Shown here one piece after another: positions 1 through 9,311 of a stretch of DNA of 64,000 nt (positions are counted from its first letter, which is position 1; each line of letters opens with the position of its first letter). The translations under genes were made by a program, and so were the position numbers. The notes under the pieces were generated by a model. It saw only the letters and a program-made list of their open reading frames with translations, searched no databases and was not told the origin of the DNA. Origin of the DNA: Alphaproteobacteria bacterium (lineage in GTDB: Bacteria; Pseudomonadota; Alphaproteobacteria; GCA-2731375). The stretch spans positions 62,001 to 126,000 of the forward strand of contig JAJFGG010000161.1 in assembly GCA_021776235.1 (NCBI GenBank). The letters run 5' to 3'.

Positions 1-1
1 C

Positions 2-1006
2 CAGCCCCACCGGGTGGCGGAGAAAGTCTCGACCCTGGATCTGCTTTCGAGCGGTCGGGTGGAATTTGGTATGGGAGAGGGTGCGGGCCCGGCTGAATTG
101 CATCCCTTTGGCACCCGGGTGCGTGACAAACGGGAACGCTGGGAAGAGGGCGTGAAGGCCACGATCCCCATGTTCACCAAGGAAGATTGGAAATTCCACG
201 GTGAGTATTACGATTTTCCGGCCCGTAGCGTGTTGCCAAAGCCATTTCAGAAACCGCACCCGCCATTGTGGGTCGCTTGTTCCAACATTCAGACCATTAC
301 CCTGGCCGGGCAATGGGGCATGGGCGCCCTGGGCTTTACCTTCATATCACCGGATGCGGCCAAGGCCTGGGTACACCATTACTACGACAACCTGTTGCAC
401 CATCGAGCGCTGCTGACCGACTATCCGATCAACCCCAATGTCGCCATGGTTTCCGGTTTTATGTGTGCCGATACGGACCAGGAAGCGATCGAGAAGGCGG
501 CGGGATGGACCTTTTTCATTTTCGCCTTGTCTCACTACGGCCGGGCCGGCATTGATGCCCCGGGAAAGGGTGATCTGTGGAAGTTGTACCAGGACTGGCG
601 CGGCTCGGAGAAAGCCCAGGCGGCCTTGAAGGCGGGGCTGATTGGCTCGCCCGCGACCATCCGTGACAAGCTGCGCCAGTTCGAGGCAGCCCATGTTGAT
701 CAGGTGATCCTGTTAAATCAGGCCGGCAAAACCTCGCATCAGGATATTTGCGACAGCCTGAAACTCTTCGCCGAAGAGGTGATGCCGGAATTCCACGAAC
801 GTCAGCCGGAACACGAGGCCTGGAAGGCAAAGGTGTTGGACGGCAGCATCGATCTGGAGGCTCTCGATACCCAGCCCTATGACCTCTACAGCCACCAGAA
901 CGAGGATATCGTGCGTCTCAGCCCGGAACAGTTGAAGGCGCACATGGCGGCCAAGGAGGCCGAACAGAAAGCCGCCGCCAAGGTTGCCGACGGCGCAGCG
1001 GACTGA
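2..1006 (+). CDS. LLM-class flavin-dependent oxidoreductase, 5' truncated by window edge
   Basis: The frame is open to the first bases of the window and codes QPHR directly before VAEKVSTLDLLSSGRVEFG, the conserved beta-strand/helix of luciferase-like monooxygenases, so the track start (a GTG at 14) is internal and the N-terminus lies outside the window. Such enzymes use reduced flavin to oxygenate or oxidise small organic substrates. Later parts fit the family: PHPPLWVA in the middle and a C-terminal segment with IGSPATIRDKL, the usual GTPE/IGSP region. The tail after about residue 250 is long and charged (EHEAWKAKV to the Ala/Lys-rich end), as in a subgroup of actinobacterial and alphaproteobacterial LLM enzymes. 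Substrate unknown. The next gene starts about 100 bases downstream on the same strand. Confidence 0.85.
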   Translation, partial: QPHRVAEKVSTLDLLSSGRVEFGMGEGAGPAELHPFGTRVRDKRERWEEGVKATIPMFTKEDWKFHGEYYDFPARSVLPKPFQKPHPPLWVACSNIQTITLAGQWGMGALGFTFISPDAAKAWVHHYYDNLLHHRALLTDYPINPNVAMVSGFMCADTDQEAIEKAAGWTFFIFALSHYGRAGIDAPGKGDLWKLYQDWRGSEKAQAALKAGLIGSPATIRDKLRQFEAAHVDQVILLNQAGKTSHQDICDSLKLFAEEVMPEFHERQPEHEAWKAKVLDGSIDLEALDTQPYDLYSHQNEDIVRLSPEQLKAHMAAKEAEQKAAAKVADGAAD

Positions 1007-1102
1007 CCCGGCTGGTTCGCGGCAGATGCTCCGCCGGGGCGTCTTTGGGATTTGGAGCAGGTTTGAATCACTTCAGCCTTCCTGACAAGGGGCAAGTCAA
1101 CA

Positions 1103-2146
1103 ATGGATCCACAAGGCACCGAGCCCGAAGGCTATAACGTCGAGGCGGTCGAAACCTGGATTGCCGAGAATGTAACCGGATTGACGCCGCCCTTTACCTG
1201 GACCCGCCTGCAGGGCGGTCATTCCAATCTTACATACCGTATTGATGACCCCGAGGGGCGCTCGGCCGTTGTCCGCCGGCCGCCACAGGGCGAGTTATTG
1301 CCCAAGGCCCATGACATGAGCCGCGAATGGGCGCTGATATCGGCGCTGGGTCCAACGCCGGTACCGGTCGCGCCGGCCATGGGGTTTTGCGAAAGTCCCG
1401 ATGTCACCGGCGCCTGGTTCTATGTGATGGGACTGATAGACGGCCGCCCGCTTTATAATGCAACGGATACGGAAGCCTTGGTCCCTTACGAGAAACGGCC
1501 GACGTTGGCGTGGTCCTTCGTCGATGTCCTCGCCGGACTGCACGCGCTCGACCCCGACGAGATCGGTCTCGGCGAACTGGGTAGAAAAGAAAATTATGTC
1601 GGGCGCCAGCTTCATACCTGGTTCCGCTCTTGGACTTCTTCGGCGGAAGATGCCGAATACGATGACCCGAGGGCCCACGAGCTACAGGAATTCTTGAGCG
1701 GCAATATCCCCGACCAGGGACCGGCCAGAGTTGTTCATGGGGACTATGGCCTGCACAACTGCCTGATCGGATCTGATGCCTGTGTTGCCGCCGTGGTCGA
1801 TTGGGAAATATCCACCCTTGGCGATCCCCTGGCCGACCTCGCCTATGCCTTGAACCAATGGGCGGAACCTGATGAGGATCGCGACGGTGCCGCCACGGCC
1901 TTGCCGGGATTTCCAAGACGGGCCGAGTTGGCCGCCCGGTACGCCGAAAAGTCCGGCCGGGATTTATCCCTGCTGGACTACTACATCGGCTTCAACTGGT
2001 GGAAAACCGCCTGTATCGTCCACGGCGTCTATGCCAGATATCGCGCCGGCAAGAAAAGCGCTGATGGTGTTGATCTGGATAACTTGCGCATGCGCATCGG
2101 CCAATCCCTAGACCTCTCATCGCGCGCCCTCGCTTCGATACGATAA
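1103..2146 (+). CDS. APH-fold phosphotransferase (ACAD10/11-type kinase domain)
   Basis: A 347-residue protein kinase-like phosphotransferase. Visible motifs are the glycine loop LQGGHSNLTYRI near residue 37, the catalytic loop VVHGDYGLHNCLI near 213 (Brenner HxDxxxxN motif) and the metal-binding VVDWEISTLGDPLADLAY near 229. This variant matches the kinase half of animal ACAD10/ACAD11 and bacterial kinases that phosphorylate hydroxyacyl-CoAs, rather than true aminoglycoside kinases. That family assignment is known biology; the substrate here is inferred. The gene converges on an ACAD10/11-like acyl-CoA dehydrogenase (2230-3522), the other half of the eukaryotic fusion. The ATG lies after a GACAAGGGGC segment that can act as ribosome binding site. 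Confidence 0.88.
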   Translation: MDPQGTEPEGYNVEAVETWIAENVTGLTPPFTWTRLQGGHSNLTYRIDDPEGRSAVVRRPPQGELLPKAHDMSREWALISALGPTPVPVAPAMGFCESPDVTGAWFYVMGLIDGRPLYNATDTEALVPYEKRPTLAWSFVDVLAGLHALDPDEIGLGELGRKENYVGRQLHTWFRSWTSSAEDAEYDDPRAHELQEFLSGNIPDQGPARVVHGDYGLHNCLIGSDACVAAVVDWEISTLGDPLADLAYALNQWAEPDEDRDGAATALPGFPRRAELAARYAEKSGRDLSLLDYYIGFNWWKTACIVHGVYARYRAGKKSADGVDLDNLRMRIGQSLDLSSRALASIR

Positions 2147-2229
2147 ATTGAACCGGGCTCCTCTAAAATTTGGCAGCAATGCCAGGGTCTTTCAGGTTTG
2201 AAACAGGCAGTGCATGCTCTGAGAATGTC

Positions 2230-3522
2230 CTAAATCTGATCGTCAATGGGTCCGAACACATCGCCATATTTCTCCCGGGCCTGCTGCGTCAGTTTCAAAC
2301 CGTGGCGGCTTGGGAAGATATCGTTGCTGGCCTGATAGTCCCGCAATACCTGCCGCGCGACGGTAATTTTGTGTACTTCCGTGGGGCCGTCCGCCAGGCC
2401 CATATGGAATGACTCGATGATTTGGCTGGTAAACGACATTTCCGATGAGACACCCAAAGAGCCATGCAGTTGCAGGGCGCGGGCGGCGACATCGTGGAAA
2501 ACCTTGGGCATGGCCGCCTTGATCGCGGCGATGTCCTTGCGCACCTTCATATAATCCTTGTGCTTGTCGATTAGCCAGGCGGTGCGCAGGACCAGCAGGC
2601 GGAATTGTTCAATCTCGATCCAGGAATCGGCGATTTTCTCCTGCACCATTTGCTTGTCAGCCAAACGTCCGCCCTGGGTTTCCCGGCTCAAGGCCCGTTC
2701 GCACATCATGTCAAAGGCATTGCGGACCTGGCCGATGGTGCGCATGGCATGGTGAATGCGGCCGCCGCCCAGGCGGGTCTGTGCGACGGCAAAGGCGTCA
2801 CCCCGGCCTCCCAGCATGTTCTCGTTGGGCACGCTGACATTGTTATACCGGATATAGGCGTGGCTTCCTTCCTCGCCGCTGTGAATACCCACATTGCGGA
2901 TGATTTCGACCCCTGGCGTATCCGCTGGAACGATGAACATTGACAGGCGGCGGTAGGGCTCCGCCTCCGGGTCGGTCACCACCATCACAATCAGGAAGGA
3001 GGCGTAACGGGCGTTCGATGAAAACCATTTCTCGCCATTGATCACCCAGCCATCGCCGGAAGGCTCCCCCCGCGTGGTGAAGACCTTGGGGTCAGCGCCG
3101 CCCTGGGGCTCGGTCATACAAAAGCACGAGACGATCTCATTATCCAGCAACGGCTGCAGGTAGGATTGCTTTTGCGCTGCCGTGCCATAATGCGCCAGTA
3201 TTTCCGCGTTGCCCGTATCGGGCGCCTGGCAACCAAACACCGTTGGGCCAAAGCGGGAGCGCCCCAGGATCTCGTTCATCAGGGCCAGCTTTACCTGGCC
3301 GTAACCCAAGCCGCCCAGATCGGGTCCGAGGTGGCAGCCCCATAGTTTGCGTTCGCGCACCCGTGCCTGCAAGGGGCGGACCAACTGGTTCCGCCTGGCG
3401 TCTTTTAGGTCATAGGGGTTGCCCAGAATATGGTCCAGGGGCTCGACCTCCGTGCGCATGAACGCCTCGATCCAATCAAGCTCGGCTTGATCATCCGCAT
3501 CGGTTTCGAAGTCCCAGGCCAT
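2230..3522 (-). CDS. Acyl-CoA dehydrogenase, ACAD10/11-like
   Basis: A 430-residue FAD acyl-CoA dehydrogenase. It shows the flavin/substrate region CFCMTEPQGGADPKVF, the beta-domain WVINGEKWFSSNA, and the C-terminal LHGSLGVSSEMSF. The end has LADGPTEVHK where typical members have YEGT.EIQ: by eye the catalytic-base position is Asp rather than Glu, as in ACAD10/11 relatives. It probably works with the phosphotransferase gene that converges on it, and follows the nitroreductase gene by 24 bases on the same strand, so the two are likely co-transcribed. The start has GGGAGGG seven bases upstream. Exact acyl substrate unknown; a role on 4-hydroxyacyl-CoA derivatives is an inference from the family. 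Confidence 0.9.
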   Translation of the reverse strand: MAWDFETDADDQAELDWIEAFMRTEVEPLDHILGNPYDLKDARRNQLVRPLQARVRERKLWGCHLGPDLGGLGYGQVKLALMNEILGRSRFGPTVFGCQAPDTGNAEILAHYGTAAQKQSYLQPLLDNEIVSCFCMTEPQGGADPKVFTTRGEPSGDGWVINGEKWFSSNARYASFLIVMVVTDPEAEPYRRLSMFIVPADTPGVEIIRNVGIHSGEEGSHAYIRYNNVSVPNENMLGGRGDAFAVAQTRLGGGRIHHAMRTIGQVRNAFDMMCERALSRETQGGRLADKQMVQEKIADSWIEIEQFRLLVLRTAWLIDKHKDYMKVRKDIAAIKAAMPKVFHDVAARALQLHGSLGVSSEMSFTSQIIESFHMGLADGPTEVHKITVARQVLRDYQASNDIFPSRHGLKLTQQAREKYGDVFGPIDDQI

Positions 3523-3546
3523 GATACCCTCCCGCCGTTCGCCGTA

Positions 3547-4224
3547 TTAATCCAAATCCATAAACGTCGTAAAATCGTCAATCGGCAGCTTGTCGACGCG
3601 AAACTCGTTCTCCGGTGCCGCTGTGTCCTCAAAGCCGACGGCGACGCCGCAGGCCAGCAATTCCTCGTCGGGCATGCCCAGGTGCCGGCGCACAATGCTG
3701 TGGTACCAGGTGAAAGCGGCCTGACCGCAGGTGTGCAATCCCTCGCCCCGGGCGCCAATCAGCAAATTTTCGATAAACATGCCGACATCCATGTAGGTGC
3801 CGGTGGCCAGGTCCCTGTGAAAGCCCACAAACATCCCTACAGGTGCGTCGAAGAATTCAAAATTGCGGCTCATCTGGGCCTGCCGCGCGGCCATGTCATC
3901 GCGGGCGATGCCCAGTTTGGCGTAGAGGCCAAAGCCGGTTTCCCGGCGCCGGGCCTGGTAGGGTTCAAACCATTTGGTCGGGTAGTATGGGTATTCGGGC
4001 ACATAGTCTTTTGGGTCACCATTGGCGATAGCATCCAGAATATCGCCGGTAATAGCGGCTTTCGTTGCGCCGCCGACCACGTATAGTTTCCACGGTTGGA
4101 TATTATGGCCGCTGGGTGCCATGCCGGCGCCTTCAATAATGCGCCGCAGGCTTTCCATGGGCACGGGAGCAGGCAAAAAGCGGCGTACCGAACGGCGGCT
4201 CATGATCGCGTCGTGAACATCCAT
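3547..4224 (-). CDS. Nitroreductase family FMN oxidoreductase
   Basis: A 225-residue nitroreductase-fold protein. The N-terminus carries the FMN-binding RRSVRRFLPAPVP segment and MAPSGHNIQPWKLYVV near residue 35, and the C-terminal half has the usual GLHTCGQAAF and MPDEELLACGVAVGF stretches. Members reduce nitro groups, quinones or enones with NAD(P)H in the cytoplasm. It lies upstream of the ACAD gene on the same strand with a 24-base gap, so an operon is likely; a shared substrate cannot be read from sequence. A GAGGAGC ribosome binding site precedes the ATG. Confidence 0.9.
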   Translation of the reverse strand: MDVHDAIMSRRSVRRFLPAPVPMESLRRIIEGAGMAPSGHNIQPWKLYVVGGATKAAITGDILDAIANGDPKDYVPEYPYYPTKWFEPYQARRRETGFGLYAKLGIARDDMAARQAQMSRNFEFFDAPVGMFVGFHRDLATGTYMDVGMFIENLLIGARGEGLHTCGQAAFTWYHSIVRRHLGMPDEELLACGVAVGFEDTAAPENEFRVDKLPIDDFTTFMDLD

Positions 4225-4492
4225 GATTTGTGTGCTCCTCGGCTAAAAACTCTGCAATTCTAGGCGTCGGCCCTCAGACCGGTCAAACGGGCCAGACATT
4301 AGTTGCTGATCTTTTCCGCTTCGCCCACGATACGCCGGACCGGTTCCGCCTCGACGACCAATTGCATAGCGTCCTGGACCGTTGGTATTACATGTCGCAA
4401 TTCAGGGAACCTGTTATAAGCGAGGCCTGGATTTAGTCCAGTGGGCATGGATCAGCCCGTTTGAAACGTCAAATACAGGGATACCGCTGAAC

Positions 4493-5419
4493 ATGGTGCC
4501 GGGTATGCGTTATGCCGATGGTGAGTTCGACCGTGCGGCTGAATGGCGGCAAGACGCCGATTGGCTGGCCGTGCGCCGTGCCGCGCCGGACAGCAGGGTT
4601 TATCCTATTTGGCGCCACCGCTACATATTTGCAGACAACAAGGCCCCGGTTTGGCTGGCGCCGCCGGCGGCGGCGGCGCTGGCTGATTTGGGGCAATCGG
4701 TGTTGCTGGGCCTGGTCGACGAAACGGCGCACTTCAGCCTCGATATTTCAGCTTTGTCCGAAGACAACCTGGCCAATGTGCTTGCTGGCACAGCTCATGA
4801 TCTTCGGGATGTGGCCATGAACCTGTCGCACCGGACGGCGGCCATCCTGGCCTTTGGCCGGGGTATGTCAATCTGGCATAAGGACCACGAATATTGCGGC
4901 CGCTGCGGCGGGCCAACCAAGGTGGAACGGGCCGGTCATGCCCGCCGTTGCCTGGGCGAGAATTGCGGCCGCTTGCATTTTCCACGCACCGATCCTGCCG
5001 TCATTACCCTGGTTGTCGATGGCAACCGCTGTCTTCTCGCGCGCCGGGCGACCATTTCCATACCGCGGTTTTCCACCGTTGCCGGCTTTGTCGAACCCGG
5101 CGAGACACTGGAAGATGCGGTGCGCCGGGAAGTGGCCGAGGAAGTAGGTGTAACGGTCGGACCGGTCCTCTATCGCGGCTCTCAGCCCTGGCCGTTTCCG
5201 TCCTCATTGATGGTCGGTTATTGGGCCCGCGCGCTCGATCCCCGGATCAAGGTCGATGGTGAGGAAATCAGCGAAGCAGCCTGGTTCACACGCGGGGATA
5301 TCGATCGGGCCGTGGCGGGCGGCGATATCATTCTGCCGCCCGATGATTCTATCAGCCGCCGTTTGGTGGAAGACTGGCGTGCCCTGCCGGAAGGGATGAA
5401 TATTACCGGTTTGGCGTGA
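4493..5419 (+). CDS. nudC: NADH pyrophosphatase NudC (Nudix hydrolase)
   Basis: Hydrolyses NAD(H) (and, in characterised bacteria, NAD-capped RNA) at the pyrophosphate. The protein has the N-terminal NudC domain, a four-cysteine zinc ribbon (CGRCGGPTKVERAG then RRCLGENCGR), the Nudix box GFVEPGETLEDAVRREVAEE with its catalytic glutamates, and the diagnostic SQPWPFPSSLM motif. The track ORF starts at 4382, but the first 37 residues do not resemble the family; the ATG at 4493 gives 309 residues, a normal length. It stands alone between oppositely oriented nitroreductase and the small Pmp3-like gene. Confidence 0.93.
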   Translation: MVPGMRYADGEFDRAAEWRQDADWLAVRRAAPDSRVYPIWRHRYIFADNKAPVWLAPPAAAALADLGQSVLLGLVDETAHFSLDISALSEDNLANVLAGTAHDLRDVAMNLSHRTAAILAFGRGMSIWHKDHEYCGRCGGPTKVERAGHARRCLGENCGRLHFPRTDPAVITLVVDGNRCLLARRATISIPRFSTVAGFVEPGETLEDAVRREVAEEVGVTVGPVLYRGSQPWPFPSSLMVGYWARALDPRIKVDGEEISEAAWFTRGDIDRAVAGGDIILPPDDSISRRLVEDWRALPEGMNITGLA

Positions 5420-5646
5420 TGCAGCGCCGATATCCGCCGTATACGCCCCGAGAGCATTGCCGCTCATTTAAAGAAATTTGCGCCTGCGGCCTTGAAGACC
5501 ATCAAGAACCTAGCAAATACCTACTGTGGCCGTGGTGCCATCAATCTTTTTTGGGGTCGGACTTGATGCCGTCCATACAATGAGGGGGGTATGATGCGTT
5601 GCGCCGCTGTGTTAACTCCGCACCGTCTAATTTGGAATAATGTGCT

Positions 5647-5835
5647 ATGCGCCTGTTGATCGCGTTATTGTTGCCATGGCTGCTATTTTTCACGATTGGC
5701 CGCGTATTTGCTGGCATTATCTGTTTAATTTTGCAAATTACCGTAATCGGTTGGGTGCCGGCCGCGATCTGGGCGGTTTATGCGCTGAGCCAGTACAATA
5801 TGGACAAACGCTTTGATGAGTTGGATCAAGCATAG
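5647..5835 (+). CDS. YqaE/Pmp3-family small membrane protein
   Basis: A 62-residue protein made almost entirely of two hydrophobic helices (about residues 3-20 and 22-48) with the family pattern of a glycine/cysteine-containing second helix (FAGIICLILQITVIGWVPAAIWA) and the ending YALSQYN. Pmp3/YqaE proteins are proteolipids of the inner membrane linked to membrane potential and stress. The charged tail KRFDELDQA is typical of bacterial members. It precedes the beta-oxidation operon by 32 bases but probably has nothing to do with it. Confidence 0.85.
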   Translation: MRLLIALLLPWLLFFTIGRVFAGIICLILQITVIGWVPAAIWAVYALSQYNMDKRFDELDQA

Positions 5836-5867
5836 TTCCAGCTGACGGGATAGAGAGGAATACGGAC

Positions 5868-7076
5868 ATGACCGATGCATTTATTTACGACCACGTGCGC
5901 ACGCCACGAGGCAAGGGGCGGGCCAGCGGGTCCTTGCATTCAGTAACGCCCGTGGAATTGGCATCGACCGCGCTACGGGCCATCCGGGACCGCAATGATC
6001 TGGACACCGCCGAGGTCGACGATGTGATGCTGGGTTGTGTTGCGCCGGTCGGGGAACAGGGCGCCGACATTGCCCGGACGGCGGTGATCAACTCCGAATA
6101 CGCTGAAAGTACCGCCGGCGCCCAGGTTAACCGTTTCTGCGCGTCGGGTCTGGAGGCGGTCAATATCGCGGCCGGGCAGATCATGTCGGGTCAGTCGGAA
6201 ATGGCCATCGGCGGCGGTGTGGAAAGTATGAGCCGGGTGCCCATGGGTTCCGATGGCGGCGCCTGGCCCACGGACCCGACCGTGGCATTTCGCAGCTATT
6301 TTGTGCCCCAGGGCATCTCTGCCGATCTGATTGCGACAAAATACGGCTTTAGCCGGGACGACGTGGACAGCTATGCCGTTGAGAGTCAAAAACGCGCGCA
6401 ACGGTCCTGGGACGAAGGCCGCTTTGATAGTGCCGTGGTGCCGGTCGTGGATATCAATGGCAATACCGTTCTGGGTACGGACGAGCATATGCGGCCGGAA
6501 ACCGACATGCAGTCCCTGGCCTCGCTGGAAGCGTCATTTATCACCGCCGGTGAACAGTTTGGCTTCAATTCGGTTGCCATTCAGCGCTATCCGGAGATTG
6601 AGAAGATCGAGCATGTCCATCATGCCGGCAACTCCTCGGGCATCGTCGATGGCGCGTCGGCCGTCTTGCTGGGCACGTCTGAAATCGGCGAGAAGCTGGG
6701 CCTGAAGCCACGGGCCCGAATCCGCAGTTTTGCCTCCATCGGCTCGGAGCCGACGATCATGCTGACCGGGCCATCCCTGGCGGCGGAAAAGGCCTTGAAG
6801 CGGGCCGGTATGAGCAAGGCGGATATTGATTTGTGGGAACTGAACGAGGCGTTTGCCGCGGTCGTCCTGCGCTTCATGCAGGCCCTAGATATCGATCATG
6901 ATCAAATCAACGTCTGTGGCGGGGCGATTGCCATGGGGCATCCCCTGGGCGCCACCGGGGCAATGATCCTGGGCACGGTGCTGGACGAATTGGAACGCAC
7001 CGGTAAAAGCACGGCGCTGGCCACACTTTGTGTTGGCGGCGGCATGGGCACGGCCACCATAATCGAGCGTCTGTGA
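5868..7076 (+). CDS. Acetyl-CoA acetyltransferase / 3-ketoacyl-CoA thiolase
   Basis: A 402-residue degradative-type thiolase. The acyl-accepting cysteine sits in NRFCASGLEAVN (about residue 91), followed by GGGVESMSRVPMGSDGG; the two C-terminal catalytic motifs GGAIAMGHPLGATGA (His) and LCVGGGMG (Cys) are intact, so all three catalytic residues are present. The enzyme cleaves 3-ketoacyl-CoA to acetyl-CoA. It is the first gene of a tight plus-strand run with a FadJ-type fusion, a TauD-type dioxygenase and an enoyl-CoA hydratase, which fits a FadI/FadJ-like beta-oxidation pair. AGAGAGGAATACGG before the ATG is a clear ribosome binding site. Confidence 0.93.
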   Translation: MTDAFIYDHVRTPRGKGRASGSLHSVTPVELASTALRAIRDRNDLDTAEVDDVMLGCVAPVGEQGADIARTAVINSEYAESTAGAQVNRFCASGLEAVNIAAGQIMSGQSEMAIGGGVESMSRVPMGSDGGAWPTDPTVAFRSYFVPQGISADLIATKYGFSRDDVDSYAVESQKRAQRSWDEGRFDSAVVPVVDINGNTVLGTDEHMRPETDMQSLASLEASFITAGEQFGFNSVAIQRYPEIEKIEHVHHAGNSSGIVDGASAVLLGTSEIGEKLGLKPRARIRSFASIGSEPTIMLTGPSLAAEKALKRAGMSKADIDLWELNEAFAAVVLRFMQALDIDHDQINVCGGAIAMGHPLGATGAMILGTVLDELERTGKSTALATLCVGGGMGTATIIERL

Positions 7077-7137
7077 CGCTCCAGTTGAAAAATCGGGCCA
7101 CCTGACGAAGTCAAAACAACGTGTATCTGGGACAAAT

Positions 7138-9270
7138 ATGATGATGGATTACGATGTAGATGGTGACGGCGTCGCCACCATTTCCTGGAATGTTTCGAAC
7201 CGCCCCATGAATGTCCTCAACCAGGAAACCATGGCGGCCTATTCCGCCTGCCTGGACAAGGCCATTGACGATGAAAACGTCAAAGGGGTGATCGTCACAT
7301 CGGCGCATCGGGAATTCATGGTCGGGGCTGATCTGTCTGCCATGGGCGATGGCGACAGGGCGGCGTTCCAGACCTTCATTCAGATTGTGCATCAGATGTT
7401 CCGGCGCATGGAGAAAGCCGGCAAGCCGTTCGTCGCGGCCATCAATGGCCATGCCCTGGGCGGCGGCTACGAGCTGTGCCTGGCCTGCCATCACCGAATT
7501 GCCGCCGACGACCCAAAGATCAAGATCGGCCTGCCGGAAGCCAAGATCGGCCTGCTGCCCGGCGGTGGCGGTACCCAGCGGCTGCCGCGCCTGATCGGCA
7601 TGCAACCGGCCCTGCCCCTGATGCTGGAAGGGCGGGAAATGGCGCCGAAGGCCGCCCTGAACATGGGGATGGTCGATCAGGTGGTGCCGGCGGATCAGTT
7701 GCTGGCCGAGGCCAAGGCCTGGGTACTGGGTGACGGTCAGAAGAATTCTGTACAGCCCTGGGACAAAAAAGGCTTCAAGCTTCCCGGTGGCGCCGTGCAG
7801 TCGCCCACCGGCCAGCAGGCCTTTGCGGCCGGCAACGCCATGCTGCATCAACGGACCTATGGCAACTATCCGGCCCAGCAGCACATCATGTCCTGCGTGT
7901 ACGAGGGCTGTCAGGTTGATATCGATACCGGCCTGGCAATCGAAATCCGCTATTTCATCGCCACCGCGTTGACGCCGGAAGCAAGGAATATGATCCGTCT
8001 GTTCTTTGCCATTACCGAGGCCGGCAAGGGCGCCGGACGGCCGAAGGATGTCGCCGCCACCAAGTACAGCAAGATCGGTATCCTGGGCGCTGGCATGATG
8101 GGCGCCGGCATCGCCTATGTGACCGCCATGGCCGGCATGGACGTGGTCCTGCTGGATATGGAGCAGGCCAGTGCCGACAAGGGCAGGGCCCACGCCGAGG
8201 ATCTGCTGAAGAAGCGGGTTGCCCGGCGGCGTATGGACAAAGATGCCGCCGAGGCCATTTTGGCCCGCATACATGCCACCGCCGATTTCGCTGATTTGGC
8301 GGGCTGCGAACTGGTGATCGAGGCGGTGTTCGAAGACCGCGCCGTCAAGGCCGACGTGACGGCAAAGACCCTGGCTGTGACGGGAGATGGCATCACCTTC
8401 GCTTCCAACACCTCGACGCTGCCAATCACCGGTCTGGCCAAAGCCTCGTCCCGGCCCGACAACTTCATCGGGCTGCATTTTTTCTCGCCGGTGGACCGTA
8501 TGCCCCTGGTCGAGATCATTCTCGGCGAAGGGACCTCGGATGAGACCCTGGCGCGGGCCATGGACTACGTGATGGCGATCCGCAAGACACCTATCGTGGT
8601 CAACGATTCCCGTGGTTTTTATACCAGCCGGGTTTTCGCCACCTATGTGCGCGAGGGTTTGGCCCTGTTGGCGGAAGGCGTCGCGCCGGCCTTGATCGAG
8701 AATGCCGGTAGAATGGCGGGCATGCCTGTCGGTCCGTTGGCCATGGCGGACGAGGTCTCGATCGATTTGATGTACAAGGTCGGCCTGCAGACGCAGAAGG
8801 ACCTGGGCGATGATTACGTGGCAATGCCGGGCGATGATCTGGTGCGCCGCATGGTCGACGACCTGGGCCGGATCGGCAAAAAGGCAGACAAGGGCTTCTA
8901 TGACTACCCCGAGAAGGGCAGCAAACGCCTTTGGCCCGGTTTGGCGGAAGAATGTCCCCCGGCCGCCGAACAGCCTGATGTAGAGATCGTCAAAAAACGC
9001 CTGATCTATATTCAGTCCGTGGAGACGGCCCGCTGCATGGAAGAGGGGGTGATCACTGAAAAACGGGATGCGGACGTAGGGTCGATCATGGGCTGGGGCT
9101 TTCCCCCTTTCCGGGGCGGTGTTCTCAGTCTGGTCGATACCATCGGTATCGAAGATTTCGTCGCGGAATGCGACCGCCTGGCCCAGGCTCACGGCGCCCG
9201 CTTCAGCCCGCCAAAATTGTTGCGGGATATGGCCGCCAAGGGTGAGGGCTTCTACGGCAAGGCGGCCTAG
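7138..9270 (+). CDS. Bifunctional enoyl-CoA hydratase / 3-hydroxyacyl-CoA dehydrogenase (FadB/FadJ type)
   Basis: The 710 residues hold an N-terminal crotonase domain with both catalytic glutamates visible (GGGYELCLACH and GLPEAKIGLLPGGGG), then an NAD-binding Rossmann domain (KIGILGAGMMGAGIAYVTAMAG near residue 310) and the hydroxyacyl-CoA dehydrogenase C-terminal domains with NFIGLHFFSPVDRMPLVE carrying the catalytic His. It hydrates trans-2-enoyl-CoA and oxidises the 3-hydroxyacyl-CoA, supplying the thiolase encoded 61 bases upstream. Three ATG codons in a row allow small start uncertainty. The 737-residue antisense ORF over this gene is a codon-bias shadow. Confidence 0.94.
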   Translation: MMMDYDVDGDGVATISWNVSNRPMNVLNQETMAAYSACLDKAIDDENVKGVIVTSAHREFMVGADLSAMGDGDRAAFQTFIQIVHQMFRRMEKAGKPFVAAINGHALGGGYELCLACHHRIAADDPKIKIGLPEAKIGLLPGGGGTQRLPRLIGMQPALPLMLEGREMAPKAALNMGMVDQVVPADQLLAEAKAWVLGDGQKNSVQPWDKKGFKLPGGAVQSPTGQQAFAAGNAMLHQRTYGNYPAQQHIMSCVYEGCQVDIDTGLAIEIRYFIATALTPEARNMIRLFFAITEAGKGAGRPKDVAATKYSKIGILGAGMMGAGIAYVTAMAGMDVVLLDMEQASADKGRAHAEDLLKKRVARRRMDKDAAEAILARIHATADFADLAGCELVIEAVFEDRAVKADVTAKTLAVTGDGITFASNTSTLPITGLAKASSRPDNFIGLHFFSPVDRMPLVEIILGEGTSDETLARAMDYVMAIRKTPIVVNDSRGFYTSRVFATYVREGLALLAEGVAPALIENAGRMAGMPVGPLAMADEVSIDLMYKVGLQTQKDLGDDYVAMPGDDLVRRMVDDLGRIGKKADKGFYDYPEKGSKRLWPGLAEECPPAAEQPDVEIVKKRLIYIQSVETARCMEEGVITEKRDADVGSIMGWGFPPFRGGVLSLVDTIGIEDFVAECDRLAQAHGARFSPPKLLRDMAAKGEGFYGKAA

Positions 9271-9311
9271 AGTGGAAAATATTGGCACGAAATTGATTGC
9301 GGGGAACACTG

